Source: Novosphingobium sp.
GTDB lineage: Bacteria > Pseudomonadota > Alphaproteobacteria > Sphingomonadales > Sphingomonadaceae
NCBI GenBank assembly: GCA_030830245.1
Contig: JAURNJ010000228.1
Coordinates: 1 to 5,330, forward strand
DNA length: 5,330 bases
Direction: 5' to 3'
In this document: positions 1 through 5,330 of the stretch, in pieces
Numbering within the stretch: the first letter of the stretch is position 1
How the letters are laid out: each line of letters opens with the position of its first letter
Program-made: the position numbers and the translations under genes
The notes under the pieces: generated by a model
Told to the model about the DNA's origin: nothing
Seen by the model: the letters and a program-made list of their open reading frames with translations, nothing else
Databases searched by the model: none

Positions 1-176
1 AACGCCACATCGTGATCCATCCCGCCTGGTATGCCGAGTCCGACATGGTCGGCAAATGGGGCAAGCTGGGCCGGTCTTCGGGCTGTTTTGCGCTCGGTCG
101 CCGCGACTATTCCGATACGCTGATGAGCCTTTACGGTGGCCGGTTGCTGTTTGCCGACCGTATCGGCGACTCCTGA
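1..176 (+). CDS. Murein L,D-transpeptidase catalytic-domain protein (3' end only)
   Basis: The first full codon is at 3 and the stop TGA is at 174-176, so only the last 57 residues are present. They match the C-terminal part of the YkuD_2-type (PF13645) L,D-transpeptidase domain: a His in 'IVIHPAWYA', then 'GKLGRSSGCFAL', where the Cys (codon 84-86) in the S-x-G-C motif is the expected catalytic nucleophile, then a 'YGGRLLFADR' tail typical of the family's end. Enzymes of this fold form or edit peptide cross-links in peptidoglycan in the periplasm through an acyl-Cys intermediate. The N-terminal part, including any signal peptide, lies outside the window. The catalytic His and Cys are both present, so this end looks intact. 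The tetR gene begins 14 nt downstream on the same strand, but nothing suggests a shared function. The family call is seen in the motifs; the exact physiological role is inferred. Confidence 0.82.
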   Translation, partial: RHIVIHPAWYAESDMVGKWGKLGRSSGCFALGRRDYSDTLMSLYGGRLLFADRIGDS

Positions 177-190
177 ACCGTCCCGATATC

Positions 191-787
191 ATGTCCGTCA
201 GTCTGATTGCCGCCCGAACCGACGCACCGCAGGATGCGCGCCAGGTGCGTTCGCGCAATGCCCTGTGCGGGGCACTGCTTGAACTGCTCCAGGAAACCAC
301 CTTCGACCAGATCACGATTCGCGAAATCTCCGCGCGGGCCGGCACCGGCTATGCCACCTTCTTCCGCCACTACCCGACCAAGGAAGCGCTGCTTGGCGAT
401 GTCGCCTCGGAAGAAATTGGCACGCTGATGACAATGACGGCCTCGATGATGCGGGGGCAGGACCGCTTCGGCGCCATCCTTGACCTGTGCAACTACGTCG
501 ATGACCATCGCAAGCTTTGGACGGCCCTGCTGACCGGCGGGGCGGCAGGCATCGTGCGCGAGGAAATGATGCGGCAGGCAGAATCTATCGGCGACGAGAG
601 CCAGTGTCCGGACTGGCTGCCGCCCGATCTTGCCCTGCGTATCGGCGTCTCATCGGCAATCGACGTACTGGTCTGGTGGCTCGAACAGGAAGAGCGCTAT
701 TCGCCGGACAGGATTGCCGTCATTCTCGAACGGTTGGTAATTGGCCCGATCATGGACAAGCTGGTAGCCGGACCCGAACCCATTTAG
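191..787 (+). CDS. TetR/AcrR-family transcriptional regulator
   Basis: This is a 198-residue protein, the usual TetR length. The N-terminal DNA-binding domain spans about residues 18-70. It has the classic order of helix 1 (RNALCGALLELLQE), then 'FDQITIREISARAGTGYATF' and 'FRHYPTKEALL', which contain the helix-turn-helix (about 41-61). The C-terminal two thirds are helical and would form the ligand-binding and dimer domain; I cannot name the ligand. I chose ATG 191 because it lies just after the upstream stop and leaves a short N-terminus before helix 1. The frame stays open upstream to position 56, but that part would overlap the transpeptidase gene in another frame and does not look like a TetR N-terminus. 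There is no clear Shine-Dalgarno before 191. It precedes xdhC by 11 nt on the same strand, so it probably regulates its own operon, most often as a repressor in this family. No target was identified. Confidence 0.9.
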   Translation: MSVSLIAARTDAPQDARQVRSRNALCGALLELLQETTFDQITIREISARAGTGYATFFRHYPTKEALLGDVASEEIGTLMTMTASMMRGQDRFGAILDLCNYVDDHRKLWTALLTGGAAGIVREEMMRQAESIGDESQCPDWLPPDLALRIGVSSAIDVLVWWLEQEERYSPDRIAVILERLVIGPIMDKLVAGPEPI

Positions 788-798
788 GCTGCGGTTCG
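775..798. repeat. Short inverted repeat at the tetR/xdhC junction
   Basis: CGAACC (775-780) and GGTTCG (793-798) are perfect 6-bp inverted arms separated by 12 nt. The repeat spans the tetR stop codon, and its right arm ends directly against the proposed xdhC ATG at 799. As DNA it could be a half-site pair for a dimeric regulator. As RNA it could form a weak hairpin that covers the xdhC initiation region. A 6-bp arm can arise by chance in GC-rich DNA, so only the position makes it notable. There is no U-tract, so it is not an intrinsic terminator. Confidence 0.3.
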
Positions 799-1794
799 AT
801 GAGCGATACTGAGATCTTGATGGCAAGCCCGCTTGCCGATGCCGACTGGCCGACCTTCGGCTGGCGGGTGGATGTGCGGCCAGCCTTGGCTCAGGCAATG
901 GCCGCAGGCAGGTCGGTCGCTCTCGCCACGCTCTATCGCGTCGAGGGCAGCGCTCCGCGCGGCCCCGGCGCGCAGATGCTGTTCGATGGCGACAAGGCCA
1001 CTGGCTATTTCTCGGGAGATTGCATCGAGGGCGACGTTGCCCGCCATGCCGCAGAAGTGCTGGCCAGCGGCGAGCCGCGCCACCTGCATTATGGTCTTGG
1101 CAGTCCGTGGATCGACATCAGGCTTCGCTGCGGCGGTGCGCTCCATGTATTCGTGGAGCGGATTGTCCCTGGTAGTTCGGCGGCAAACGCCCTGCTCGAA
1201 TGCGGCGAGCAGCGGCAGGTTTGCCTGTGGCGCAGCGACGGCTTGCAGCAGGCGGTGACAGTCGGTTCGGGTCCGGCGCTGACATTCGAGAGCGAGCCTT
1301 TCAGTTTTGCCCGCCGTTTCGATCCGGCTGCGCGCATTATCGTGTCGGGCGGCGATCCGGGCGCACTTGCCATGGCAAGCCTTGCGATGCAGGCCGGCTT
1401 CGAGACCGTCCTGGTCCGCCCCGGCGGCCCCGAAACTCCGCCGCCTTTTCCCGTCTCGCGTTATCTGCGCAGCGAACCCGCCGATGCGCTGGACCGGCTA
1501 GGGATCGACCGCTGGACGGCCTACATCGGCGCGACTCACGAGGATCACCACGACCTGGGCGGCTGCCTTGCGGCGCTGCGCGGCAAGGCAGCGTGGGTCG
1601 GAATGATCGGAGCGCGATCGCGCGCCGCCGGAAGGCTCGATGTGTTGCGGGCAGCAGGCGCGAGCGAGGACGAACTGGCGGCCTTGCACCTCACGCCTGG
1701 CGATCCTTCGCTTGGCAAGGCGCCGTTCGAAGTTGCGACTGGGATCCTTTCCCAGATCATGCAGACATTCGCGCGGATCGGCGCGGACGAATGA
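799..1794 (+). CDS. xdhC: XdhC/CoxI-family molybdoenzyme maturation protein
   Basis: This is a 331-residue protein with the two-domain XdhC layout. The N-terminal XdhC_CoxI domain (about 24-120) contains 'VEGSAPRGPGAQMLF' (48-62), 'GYFSGDCIEGDVARHA' (69-84, with the conserved Cys75) and 'LRCGGALHVFVE' (109-120, with Cys111). The C-terminal Rossmann-like XdhC_C domain (about 178-325) contains 'IIVSGGDPGALAMASLAMQA', 'ATHEDHHDLGGCLAAL' (245-260), 'AWVGMIGARSR' (265-275) and 'LGKAPFEVATGILSQI' (305-320). Family members bind molybdenum cofactor in the cytoplasm, promote its sulfuration and help insert it into xanthine-dehydrogenase-type hydroxylases. Several motifs depart from the family pattern: SGDC instead of SGGC, and GGDPGA where GAGHVG-like is usual. 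ATG 799 is the first start after tetR; ATG 820, with GAG 6 nt upstream, is an alternative. The gene overlaps mocA by ATGA, implying translational coupling. It could serve any molybdenum hydroxylase; the partner is not in view. Confidence 0.88.
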   Translation: MSDTEILMASPLADADWPTFGWRVDVRPALAQAMAAGRSVALATLYRVEGSAPRGPGAQMLFDGDKATGYFSGDCIEGDVARHAAEVLASGEPRHLHYGLGSPWIDIRLRCGGALHVFVERIVPGSSAANALLECGEQRQVCLWRSDGLQQAVTVGSGPALTFESEPFSFARRFDPAARIIVSGGDPGALAMASLAMQAGFETVLVRPGGPETPPPFPVSRYLRSEPADALDRLGIDRWTAYIGATHEDHHDLGGCLAALRGKAAWVGMIGARSRAAGRLDVLRAAGASEDELAALHLTPGDPSLGKAPFEVATGILSQIMQTFARIGADE

Positions 1795-2345
1795 AACTCG
1801 TGGCAATCGTGCTGGCGGCAGGTTCCGCCACGCGGTTCGGCAGTGACAAGCTTTCAGCGCAACTGGAGGACAAGCCTCTGCTTCACCACGCGATTCTTGC
1901 GGCGCGTGCCGCCCCGGTCGAGCGGGTGATCGTGGTGGCGCGCGAAGGCCTTGCGCTTGGCGAATGGCTCGGTTCACCCCCGGTTGAGCGAGTCCCGATC
2001 GCGAGCAATGCCCTGTCCGAATCGCTGCAGGCAGGAATTGCGGCAGCGGGCCTTGTCGATGGAGCATTCGTGTTTCTCGGAGACATGCCGCGTGTGCCGC
2101 ACTCGGTCGCGGGCCAGCTCGCCACTGCGCTGGGCGACAACTACGCCGCCATTCCGCGTTGCAATGGCAAGTCCGGCCATCCTGTTTTGCTTTCGGTTCG
2201 CAGCTTTGTCGACATGGCAGCGCTCACCGGCGACGCCGGGGCAGGCAAACTCCTCAAAGCGCGCGGGGATGTCGCCTTTGTGGACTGCGACGATCCCGGA
2301 ATTCTGCAGGACGTGGACCGCCCCGAGGATTTGAGGCGGATTTAA
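1791..2345 (+). CDS. mocA: MocA-like molybdenum cofactor cytidylyltransferase (NTP_transf_3)
   Basis: This is a 184-residue protein, close to the usual MocA length. Visible motifs are the nucleotide-binding loop 'LAAGSATRFGSDKL' (8-21), 'FLGDMP' (95-100, Asp98 probably binding the metal), 'GKSGHPVLL' (126-134), 'GDAGAGKLL' (147-155) and 'DVDRPEDL' (174-181). Together they mark a MobA/MocA-type nucleotidyltransferase, which transfers a nucleotide from NTP to molybdopterin in the cytoplasm. The loop reads LAAG, as in CTP-using MocA, rather than the LAGG common in GTP-using MobA. With xdhC directly upstream, cytosine-dinucleotide cofactor for a molybdenum hydroxylase is the likely product. The gene starts inside the xdhC stop (ATGA) without a clear Shine-Dalgarno, so translation is probably coupled. 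It ends convergent with yqgE, sharing TTAA. A related sugar-phosphate or purine-catabolism nucleotidyltransferase is possible but less likely. Confidence 0.86.
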   Translation: MKLVAIVLAAGSATRFGSDKLSAQLEDKPLLHHAILAARAAPVERVIVVAREGLALGEWLGSPPVERVPIASNALSESLQAGIAAAGLVDGAFVFLGDMPRVPHSVAGQLATALGDNYAAIPRCNGKSGHPVLLSVRSFVDMAALTGDAGAGKLLKARGDVAFVDCDDPGILQDVDRPEDLRRI

Positions 2346-2902
2346 GCCCGGCCAGTCTCGGGCGAAAGCTGCGCCGGATCGATTCCTTCCGCGCGCCAGG
2401 TCGCCATCCAGCGCGCTTCAACGCCGGATTCGAACAGGATATCGGCCGCGCCCCTTGCGGCATACCAGCCGTGGCGCTGCATCTCCCCCTCCAGTTGGCC
2501 GGGACCCCAGCCCGCATAGCCGAGAGCCACCAGCCAGCGACTTGGCCCGCGACCCTGCGCAATTGCGCGCAGCACATCGAGCGAGGAAGACAGCGCGCAA
2601 ATCGGCTGCACTTCCATCGTGTCCACGCCCGCCCAGTCAGTCGAATGCAGTACGAAACCGCGTCCCGGCTCGACCGGTCCGCCATGGTGCACCGCGCAAT
2701 CGGGCGCCACACCGGGATCGATATCGAGTTCCTTGAGGATCGAGTGCAGCCGCACGCCCTCGCGCAGATGGCCGACGTCGATGCCGAGCGCGCCGTTTTC
2801 GTCGTGCACGCACATCACGTTGACGCTGCGGGCAAATCGCCGATCGAACATGCCGGGCATGGCCAGCAGAAAGCGGCCCGAGAGGTATTGCGCTTCTTCC
2901 AT
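2342..2902 (-). CDS. YqgE/AlgH family protein (UPF0301)
   Basis: This is a 186-residue protein, the usual length for the AlgH/YqgE (DUF179) family. Diagnostic motifs in order are 'YLSGRFLLAMPGMFDRRFAR' (6-25), 'CVHDENGALGI' (31-41), 'VHHGGPVEPGRGFVLHS' (71-87), 'LGYAGWGPGQLEGEM' (127-141) and 'GIDPAQLSPETGRA' at the end. AlgH of Pseudomonas was described as a regulator of alginate production, but the biochemical role of the family is unsettled, so no specific function is claimed. The N-terminal start at 2902 places 'MEEAQYLSGRFLLAMPGM' exactly as in homologues and has an AGGA site 9 nt upstream. The frame stays open to 2998, but the extra residues are atypical and run into the divergent FAH gene. 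It is flanked by a convergent mocA (overlapping stops) and a divergent FAH gene. No signal peptide or membrane segment is seen. Confidence 0.93.
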   Translation of the reverse strand: MEEAQYLSGRFLLAMPGMFDRRFARSVNVMCVHDENGALGIDVGHLREGVRLHSILKELDIDPGVAPDCAVHHGGPVEPGRGFVLHSTDWAGVDTMEVQPICALSSSLDVLRAIAQGRGPSRWLVALGYAGWGPGQLEGEMQRHGWYAARGAADILFESGVEARWMATWRAEGIDPAQLSPETGRA

Positions 2903-2911
2903 CGCGGACGA

Positions 2912-2915
2912 TCCT
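2912..2915 (-). promoter_or_regulatory. Ribosome binding site of yqgE
   Basis: On the minus strand the sequence reads AGGA, 9 nt before the ATG at 2902. This supports the short start over the open-frame extension to 2998. Confidence 0.55.
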
Positions 2916-2961
2916 ACGCCATTAGCGTCTCGCGGCAACCCGGACTGAGGTGAAAGGTGCC

Positions 2962-2967
2962 AGAGGA
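2962..2967 (+). promoter_or_regulatory. Ribosome binding site of the FAH gene
   Basis: AGAGGA lies 6 nt before ATG 2974. It decides that start over the in-frame GTG at 2950, which lacks a comparable site. Confidence 0.65.
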
Positions 2968-2973
2968 ACTGCG

Positions 2974-3669
2974 ATGAAACTGCTTTTCGATCTGCCATTG
3001 CGCCCTGCGCTTGAAATGCTGGGAAGCGAGGCGCGTTTTCCGGTCGGGCGCATATTCTGCGTCGGCCAGAACTATGCCGCCCATGCCCGCGAGATGGGCT
3101 TCGAACCGCAGCGCGATGCGCCGATCTGGTTCACCAAGTCTACGGCGGCCGTGTGCCATTCGGGCGCCACGATTGCCTATCCGCCTGGCACATCGAACTG
3201 CCATTACGAGTGCGAACTGGTGGTCGCCATCGGCGCCCCCGCGTTCCGGATCGACCTTGCCGAAGCGCTGTCGGTGGTCGCCGGGTACGGTGTCGGGATC
3301 GATCTCACCCGGCGCGACTTGCAGAACAAGGCCCGCGACAAGGGCTTGCCTTGGGATACCGGCAAGGATTTCGAGAATGCGGCCGTGCTTGCTCCGCTGA
3401 CGCCCGCCGCAACATTCGGAAATCCCGGTTCGCAGCGCATACGGCTGACCCAGAACGGCGAGGTGCGGCAGGACGCCGACCTGTCGCAGTTGATCTGGTC
3501 GGTATCCGAACTGATTGCCGAACTCTCGCGCCTCTATCACCTGATGCCGGGCGATCTGATCTTCACCGGCACGCCTGCGGGGGTCGGTCCGATCGCGCCG
3601 GGCGACAGGCTGGTCGGCAGCATCGATGGGCTGGCCGATCTGACCCTCGCCATTGGCGAGCCGGAATAG
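2974..3669 (+). CDS. Fumarylacetoacetate hydrolase (FAH) family protein, fumarylpyruvate-hydrolase-like
   Basis: This is a 231-residue protein, typical of the single-domain FAH family (YcgM/NagK type). Motifs are 'IFCVGQNYAAHAREMGF' (27-43), 'PIWFTKSTAAV' (50-60), the metal-binding 'NCHYECELVVAIG' (75-87, Glu79 and Glu81), 'YGVGIDLTRRDLQ' (105-117, Asp110 as third metal ligand), 'GLPWDTGKDFENAA' (124-137) and 'MPGDLIFTGTPAGVGPI' (191-207). Members cleave C-C bonds of acylpyruvates with Mg2+ or Mn2+ in the cytoplasm. Fumarylpyruvate hydrolase acts in gentisate breakdown, and other members are oxaloacetate decarboxylases or hydratases. All metal ligands are present, so it should be active, but the substrate is not determined. 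Cys76 and Cys80 flank the metal-binding Glu79, where hydrophobic residues are more usual. It is divergent from yqgE and lies 6 nt before a TonB-dependent receptor gene in the same frame, probably co-transcribed. No gentisate dioxygenase or isomerase is in the window. Confidence 0.9.
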   Translation: MKLLFDLPLRPALEMLGSEARFPVGRIFCVGQNYAAHAREMGFEPQRDAPIWFTKSTAAVCHSGATIAYPPGTSNCHYECELVVAIGAPAFRIDLAEALSVVAGYGVGIDLTRRDLQNKARDKGLPWDTGKDFENAAVLAPLTPAATFGNPGSQRIRLTQNGEVRQDADLSQLIWSVSELIAELSRLYHLMPGDLIFTGTPAGVGPIAPGDRLVGSIDGLADLTLAIGEPE

Positions 3670-3671
3670 GG
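3668..3671 (+). promoter_or_regulatory. Ribosome binding site of the TonB-dependent receptor gene
   Basis: AGGG overlaps the FAH stop codon (TAG 3667-3669) and lies 4 nt before GTG 3676. The spacing is slightly short, but it is the only candidate. It implies that ribosomes ending on the FAH gene are well placed to restart. Confidence 0.4.
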
Positions 3672-3675
3672 TTCC

Positions 3676-5330
3676 GTGCGGTCATCGTCGATCTTTCTGG
3701 CCGGCCTTGCAGCGCTGGCGGCAACCGGAGCGCAGGCGCAGGAGGCTGAGCCACGCGCGACAATTGTCGTGACTGGTCGCGGGCTCGGCGAGACACCGGC
3801 AGCGCCCGCCTACCGCAGCAGCGAAATTTCCCGCGAAGCCATCGTCTCCGGCGCTTCGGGCCGGATCGACGATGTGATGGCCAATGTCGCGGGGTTCCAG
3901 CAGTTCCGTCGTTCGGACAGCAGGTCCGCCAACCCTTCGGCCCAGGGCGTGACACTGCGCGCGCTTGGCGGCAATGCCTCCAGCCGCGCACTGGTGCTGC
4001 TTGACGGGGTTCCCATGGCGCACCCGTTCTTCGGCTACATACCGCTGAATGCCATCGCCCCCGAACGGCTGGCGAGCATTCGCGTCACTCATGGCGGCGG
4101 CACGGGCGCATTCGGGGCAGGTGCCGTCTCTGGCGCGATCGAACTGACCAGCGCCGGGCCTGACACGCTGGGGCCATGGTCAGCCTCGGCCATCGTCAAC
4201 GACCGGGGCGAGAGCGAGCTTTCGGTCTTGGCTGCACCGCGGCTCGGGGCAGGCTATGCGGTGGTTTCCGGGCGCTGGGACCGCGGGCAGGGCTTTCACA
4301 CCACGCCGCGCAGTCAGCGCGTGCCCGCTACTTCGCGCGCCCGGTTCGATGGCTGGTCGACCAGCCTTCGCGCGGTTGCGCCGATGGGCGATGCGACCGA
4401 GCTTCAGTTCGGCGCGCTGCTGTTCGACGATCACCGTACGCTGCGCTTCGAAGGCGGGGATTCGACCTCCAGCGGGCAGGACGCGAGCATACGGATCGTC
4501 CATCGCGGCAATTGGCAGATCGATGCGCTTGCCTATGTTCAGGCGCGCGATTTCAGCAATGTGGTGATCTCGTCGACCCGCTTCACCAAGACTCTCGACC
4601 AGCGGGCCACGCCCTCGACGGGGCTGGGCGGCAAGATCGAACTTCGCCCGCCGATGGGCGACGGGCAGGTGCTGCGCCTAGGCGCCGACGTCAGGATCGC
4701 CAAGGGGCGCATGGAGGAGGAGGCATTCAACGCCTTCTCCGGCGCGCGTACCGCGATCCGCGTGGCCGGAGGGCGAACCAGCGATCTGGGCCTCTATGGC
4801 GAGGCGGACTGGACGCTGGGCGCTCTGGTTCTCACCGGCGGCGTGCGTGCCGACCGCTGGAGCATCGCCAATGGCACGTTCCATGCGCAGGACGGGGCTG
4901 GCCTGCCGGTCTCGTCGCAGCGTTTTGCGGATCGTTCCGGCTGGCTGGGCTCGTTCCGGGGCGGTGCCCTGTGGCGTGCCGGTGGCGGCCTGTCGCTTCG
5001 CGCTGTCGGCTATACCGGGCTGCGCCAACCTACCCTCAACGAACTCTACCGGCCATTCGTGGTCTTCCCGGTGGAGACGCGCGCCAATGCGGCGCTGCGC
5101 AACGAGCGGCTCGAAGGCTTCGAGGCGGGGCTAGATTTTGCCAGCGGCGATGCCTTTCACCTGTCGGTCACGGCATTCGACAACCGCCTGAAGCATGCAA
5201 TCGCCAATGTCACCATCGCCGCCAACCTGCGCGAACGGCGCAATGTCGATGCGATCCGGGCGAAAGGAATAGAGATGGCGGCGGAGATGCGCAAAGGCGA
5301 CTGGTCCGCCTCTGGCTCTCTGGCATGGAC
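3676..5330 (+). CDS. TonB-dependent outer-membrane receptor (3' end beyond window)
   Basis: The frame is open from GTG 3676 to the right edge, giving 551 residues without a stop, so the C-terminal barrel strands are missing. It begins with a signal peptide, 'MRSSSIFLAGLAALATGAQA' in outline with likely cleavage after Ala21. A TonB-box-like 'ATIVVTGR' (28-35) follows. The plug domain (about 45-160) shows 'GVTLRALGGNASSRALVLLD' (near 112-131), 'GVPM' and 'GAGAVSGAIELTS' (147-159). The barrel includes the conserved 'LRQPTLNELYRPF' (449-461) followed by 'NERLEGFEAGLDF'. Such receptors sit in the outer membrane and import chelates, cobalamin or organic substrates using TonB energy. No cysteine occurs in the visible part, usual for a barrel protein. 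GTG is the only start that keeps the signal peptide, and an in-frame stop lies two codons upstream. The compact plug and BtuB/FepA-like outline do not define a substrate. The tight link to FAH suggests an organic ligand, but this is inference. Confidence 0.93.
   Translation, partial: MRSSSIFLAGLAALAATGAQAQEAEPRATIVVTGRGLGETPAAPAYRSSEISREAIVSGASGRIDDVMANVAGFQQFRRSDSRSANPSAQGVTLRALGGNASSRALVLLDGVPMAHPFFGYIPLNAIAPERLASIRVTHGGGTGAFGAGAVSGAIELTSAGPDTLGPWSASAIVNDRGESELSVLAAPRLGAGYAVVSGRWDRGQGFHTTPRSQRVPATSRARFDGWSTSLRAVAPMGDATELQFGALLFDDHRTLRFEGGDSTSSGQDASIRIVHRGNWQIDALAYVQARDFSNVVISSTRFTKTLDQRATPSTGLGGKIELRPPMGDGQVLRLGADVRIAKGRMEEEAFNAFSGARTAIRVAGGRTSDLGLYGEADWTLGALVLTGGVRADRWSIANGTFHAQDGAGLPVSSQRFADRSGWLGSFRGGALWRAGGGLSLRAVGYTGLRQPTLNELYRPFVVFPVETRANAALRNERLEGFEAGLDFASGDAFHLSVTAFDNRLKHAIANVTIAANLRERRNVDAIRAKGIEMAAEMRKGDWSASGSLAW

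Larger units (their letters stand above)
2903..2973. promoter_or_regulatory. Divergent intergenic region between yqgE and the FAH gene
   Basis: This 71-bp gap is the only clear divergent spacer in the window, so it must carry or overlap the promoters for yqgE leftward and the FAH-receptor unit rightward, unless these lie inside the opposite genes. I could not recognise convincing -35/-10 pairs on either strand. The claim is positional; no operator is identified. Confidence 0.45.

Noticed and set aside
56..190. Upstream extension of the tetR frame by 45 codons.
   Set aside because: It overlaps the well-supported transpeptidase end in another frame, and the ATG at 191 gives a normal TetR length.
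181..191. GATATC palindrome just before the tetR ATG as an operator.
   Set aside because: It is a single 6-bp restriction-site-like palindrome with no flanking symmetry, which is too short for a TetR site.
517..798. Upstream extension of the xdhC frame by 94 codons.
   Set aside because: It overlaps tetR in another frame, has low-complexity Arg/Gly-rich composition, and XdhC proteins do not carry such an extension.
2911..2938. Possible minus-strand promoter TTGCCG-N16-TAGGAT for yqgE.
   Set aside because: Both boxes match the consensus at only four of six positions, and TAGGAT is better explained as the AGGA ribosome site. A -10 box there would put the transcript start almost at the ATG.
2159..2953. 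A 264-codon open frame on the + strand opposite yqgE.
   Set aside because: It is antisense to a clear AlgH/YqgE gene, is rich in Arg/Pro/Ala/His as expected of a GC-rich shadow frame, and shows no recognisable domain.
2950..2973. GTG 2950 as the FAH start.
   Set aside because: It adds eight residues not expected for the family and has no ribosome site, while ATG 2974 has AGAGGA 6 nt upstream.
1..5330. Mobile elements, CRISPR, tRNA/rRNA, riboswitches, defence genes or a novel multi-gene system.
   Set aside because: No transposase, repeat-spacer array, RNA-gene core or unexplained large ORF was seen. Recognised protein families fill the window and the gaps are at most 71 bp.

Overview
The window is a GC-rich, densely coding stretch of bacterial chromosome with seven genes, two of them cut by the window edges. 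Its gene content suggests an alphaproteobacterium, most likely a sphingomonad (Novosphingobium/Sphingomonas type). The grounds are high GC with C/G-ending codons, a TonB-dependent receptor beside a fumarylacetoacetate-hydrolase-family enzyme, a YkuD_2-type L,D-transpeptidase and an AlgH/YqgE protein. This assignment is by recognition only, with no database search.

Left block (1-2345, all +): the 3' end of a murein L,D-transpeptidase-type gene is followed after 14 nt by a TetR-family regulator. After 11 nt comes an XdhC/CoxI-family molybdoenzyme maturation factor, and then, with a 4-nt ATGA overlap, a MocA-like molybdopterin nucleotidyltransferase. The last three look like one transcription unit for maturing a molybdenum hydroxylase. 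XdhC handles sulfuration and insertion of the cofactor, MocA would attach CMP to molybdopterin, and TetR is the probable local regulator. The molybdoenzyme itself is not in the window.

Middle (2342-2902, -): an AlgH/YqgE (UPF0301) gene converges on mocA. Their stop codons share the tetranucleotide TTAA.

Right block (2974-5330, +): a FAH-family hydrolase, resembling fumarylpyruvate hydrolases, is divergent from yqgE across 71 bp. After only 6 nt it is followed by a GTG-started TonB-dependent outer-membrane receptor that runs off the right edge. The tight spacing suggests co-expression of an outer-membrane uptake protein with a ring-cleavage-product hydrolase, but the receptor's substrate cannot be read from the sequence.

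I saw no RNA genes, CRISPR, insertion sequences, prophage or convincing intrinsic terminators. No intergenic gap exceeds 71 bp. I do not see an evidently undescribed system. The points most worth a second look are the divergent motifs in XdhC, the missing molybdoenzyme partner, the FAH-receptor pairing, and an inverted repeat placed directly before xdhC.
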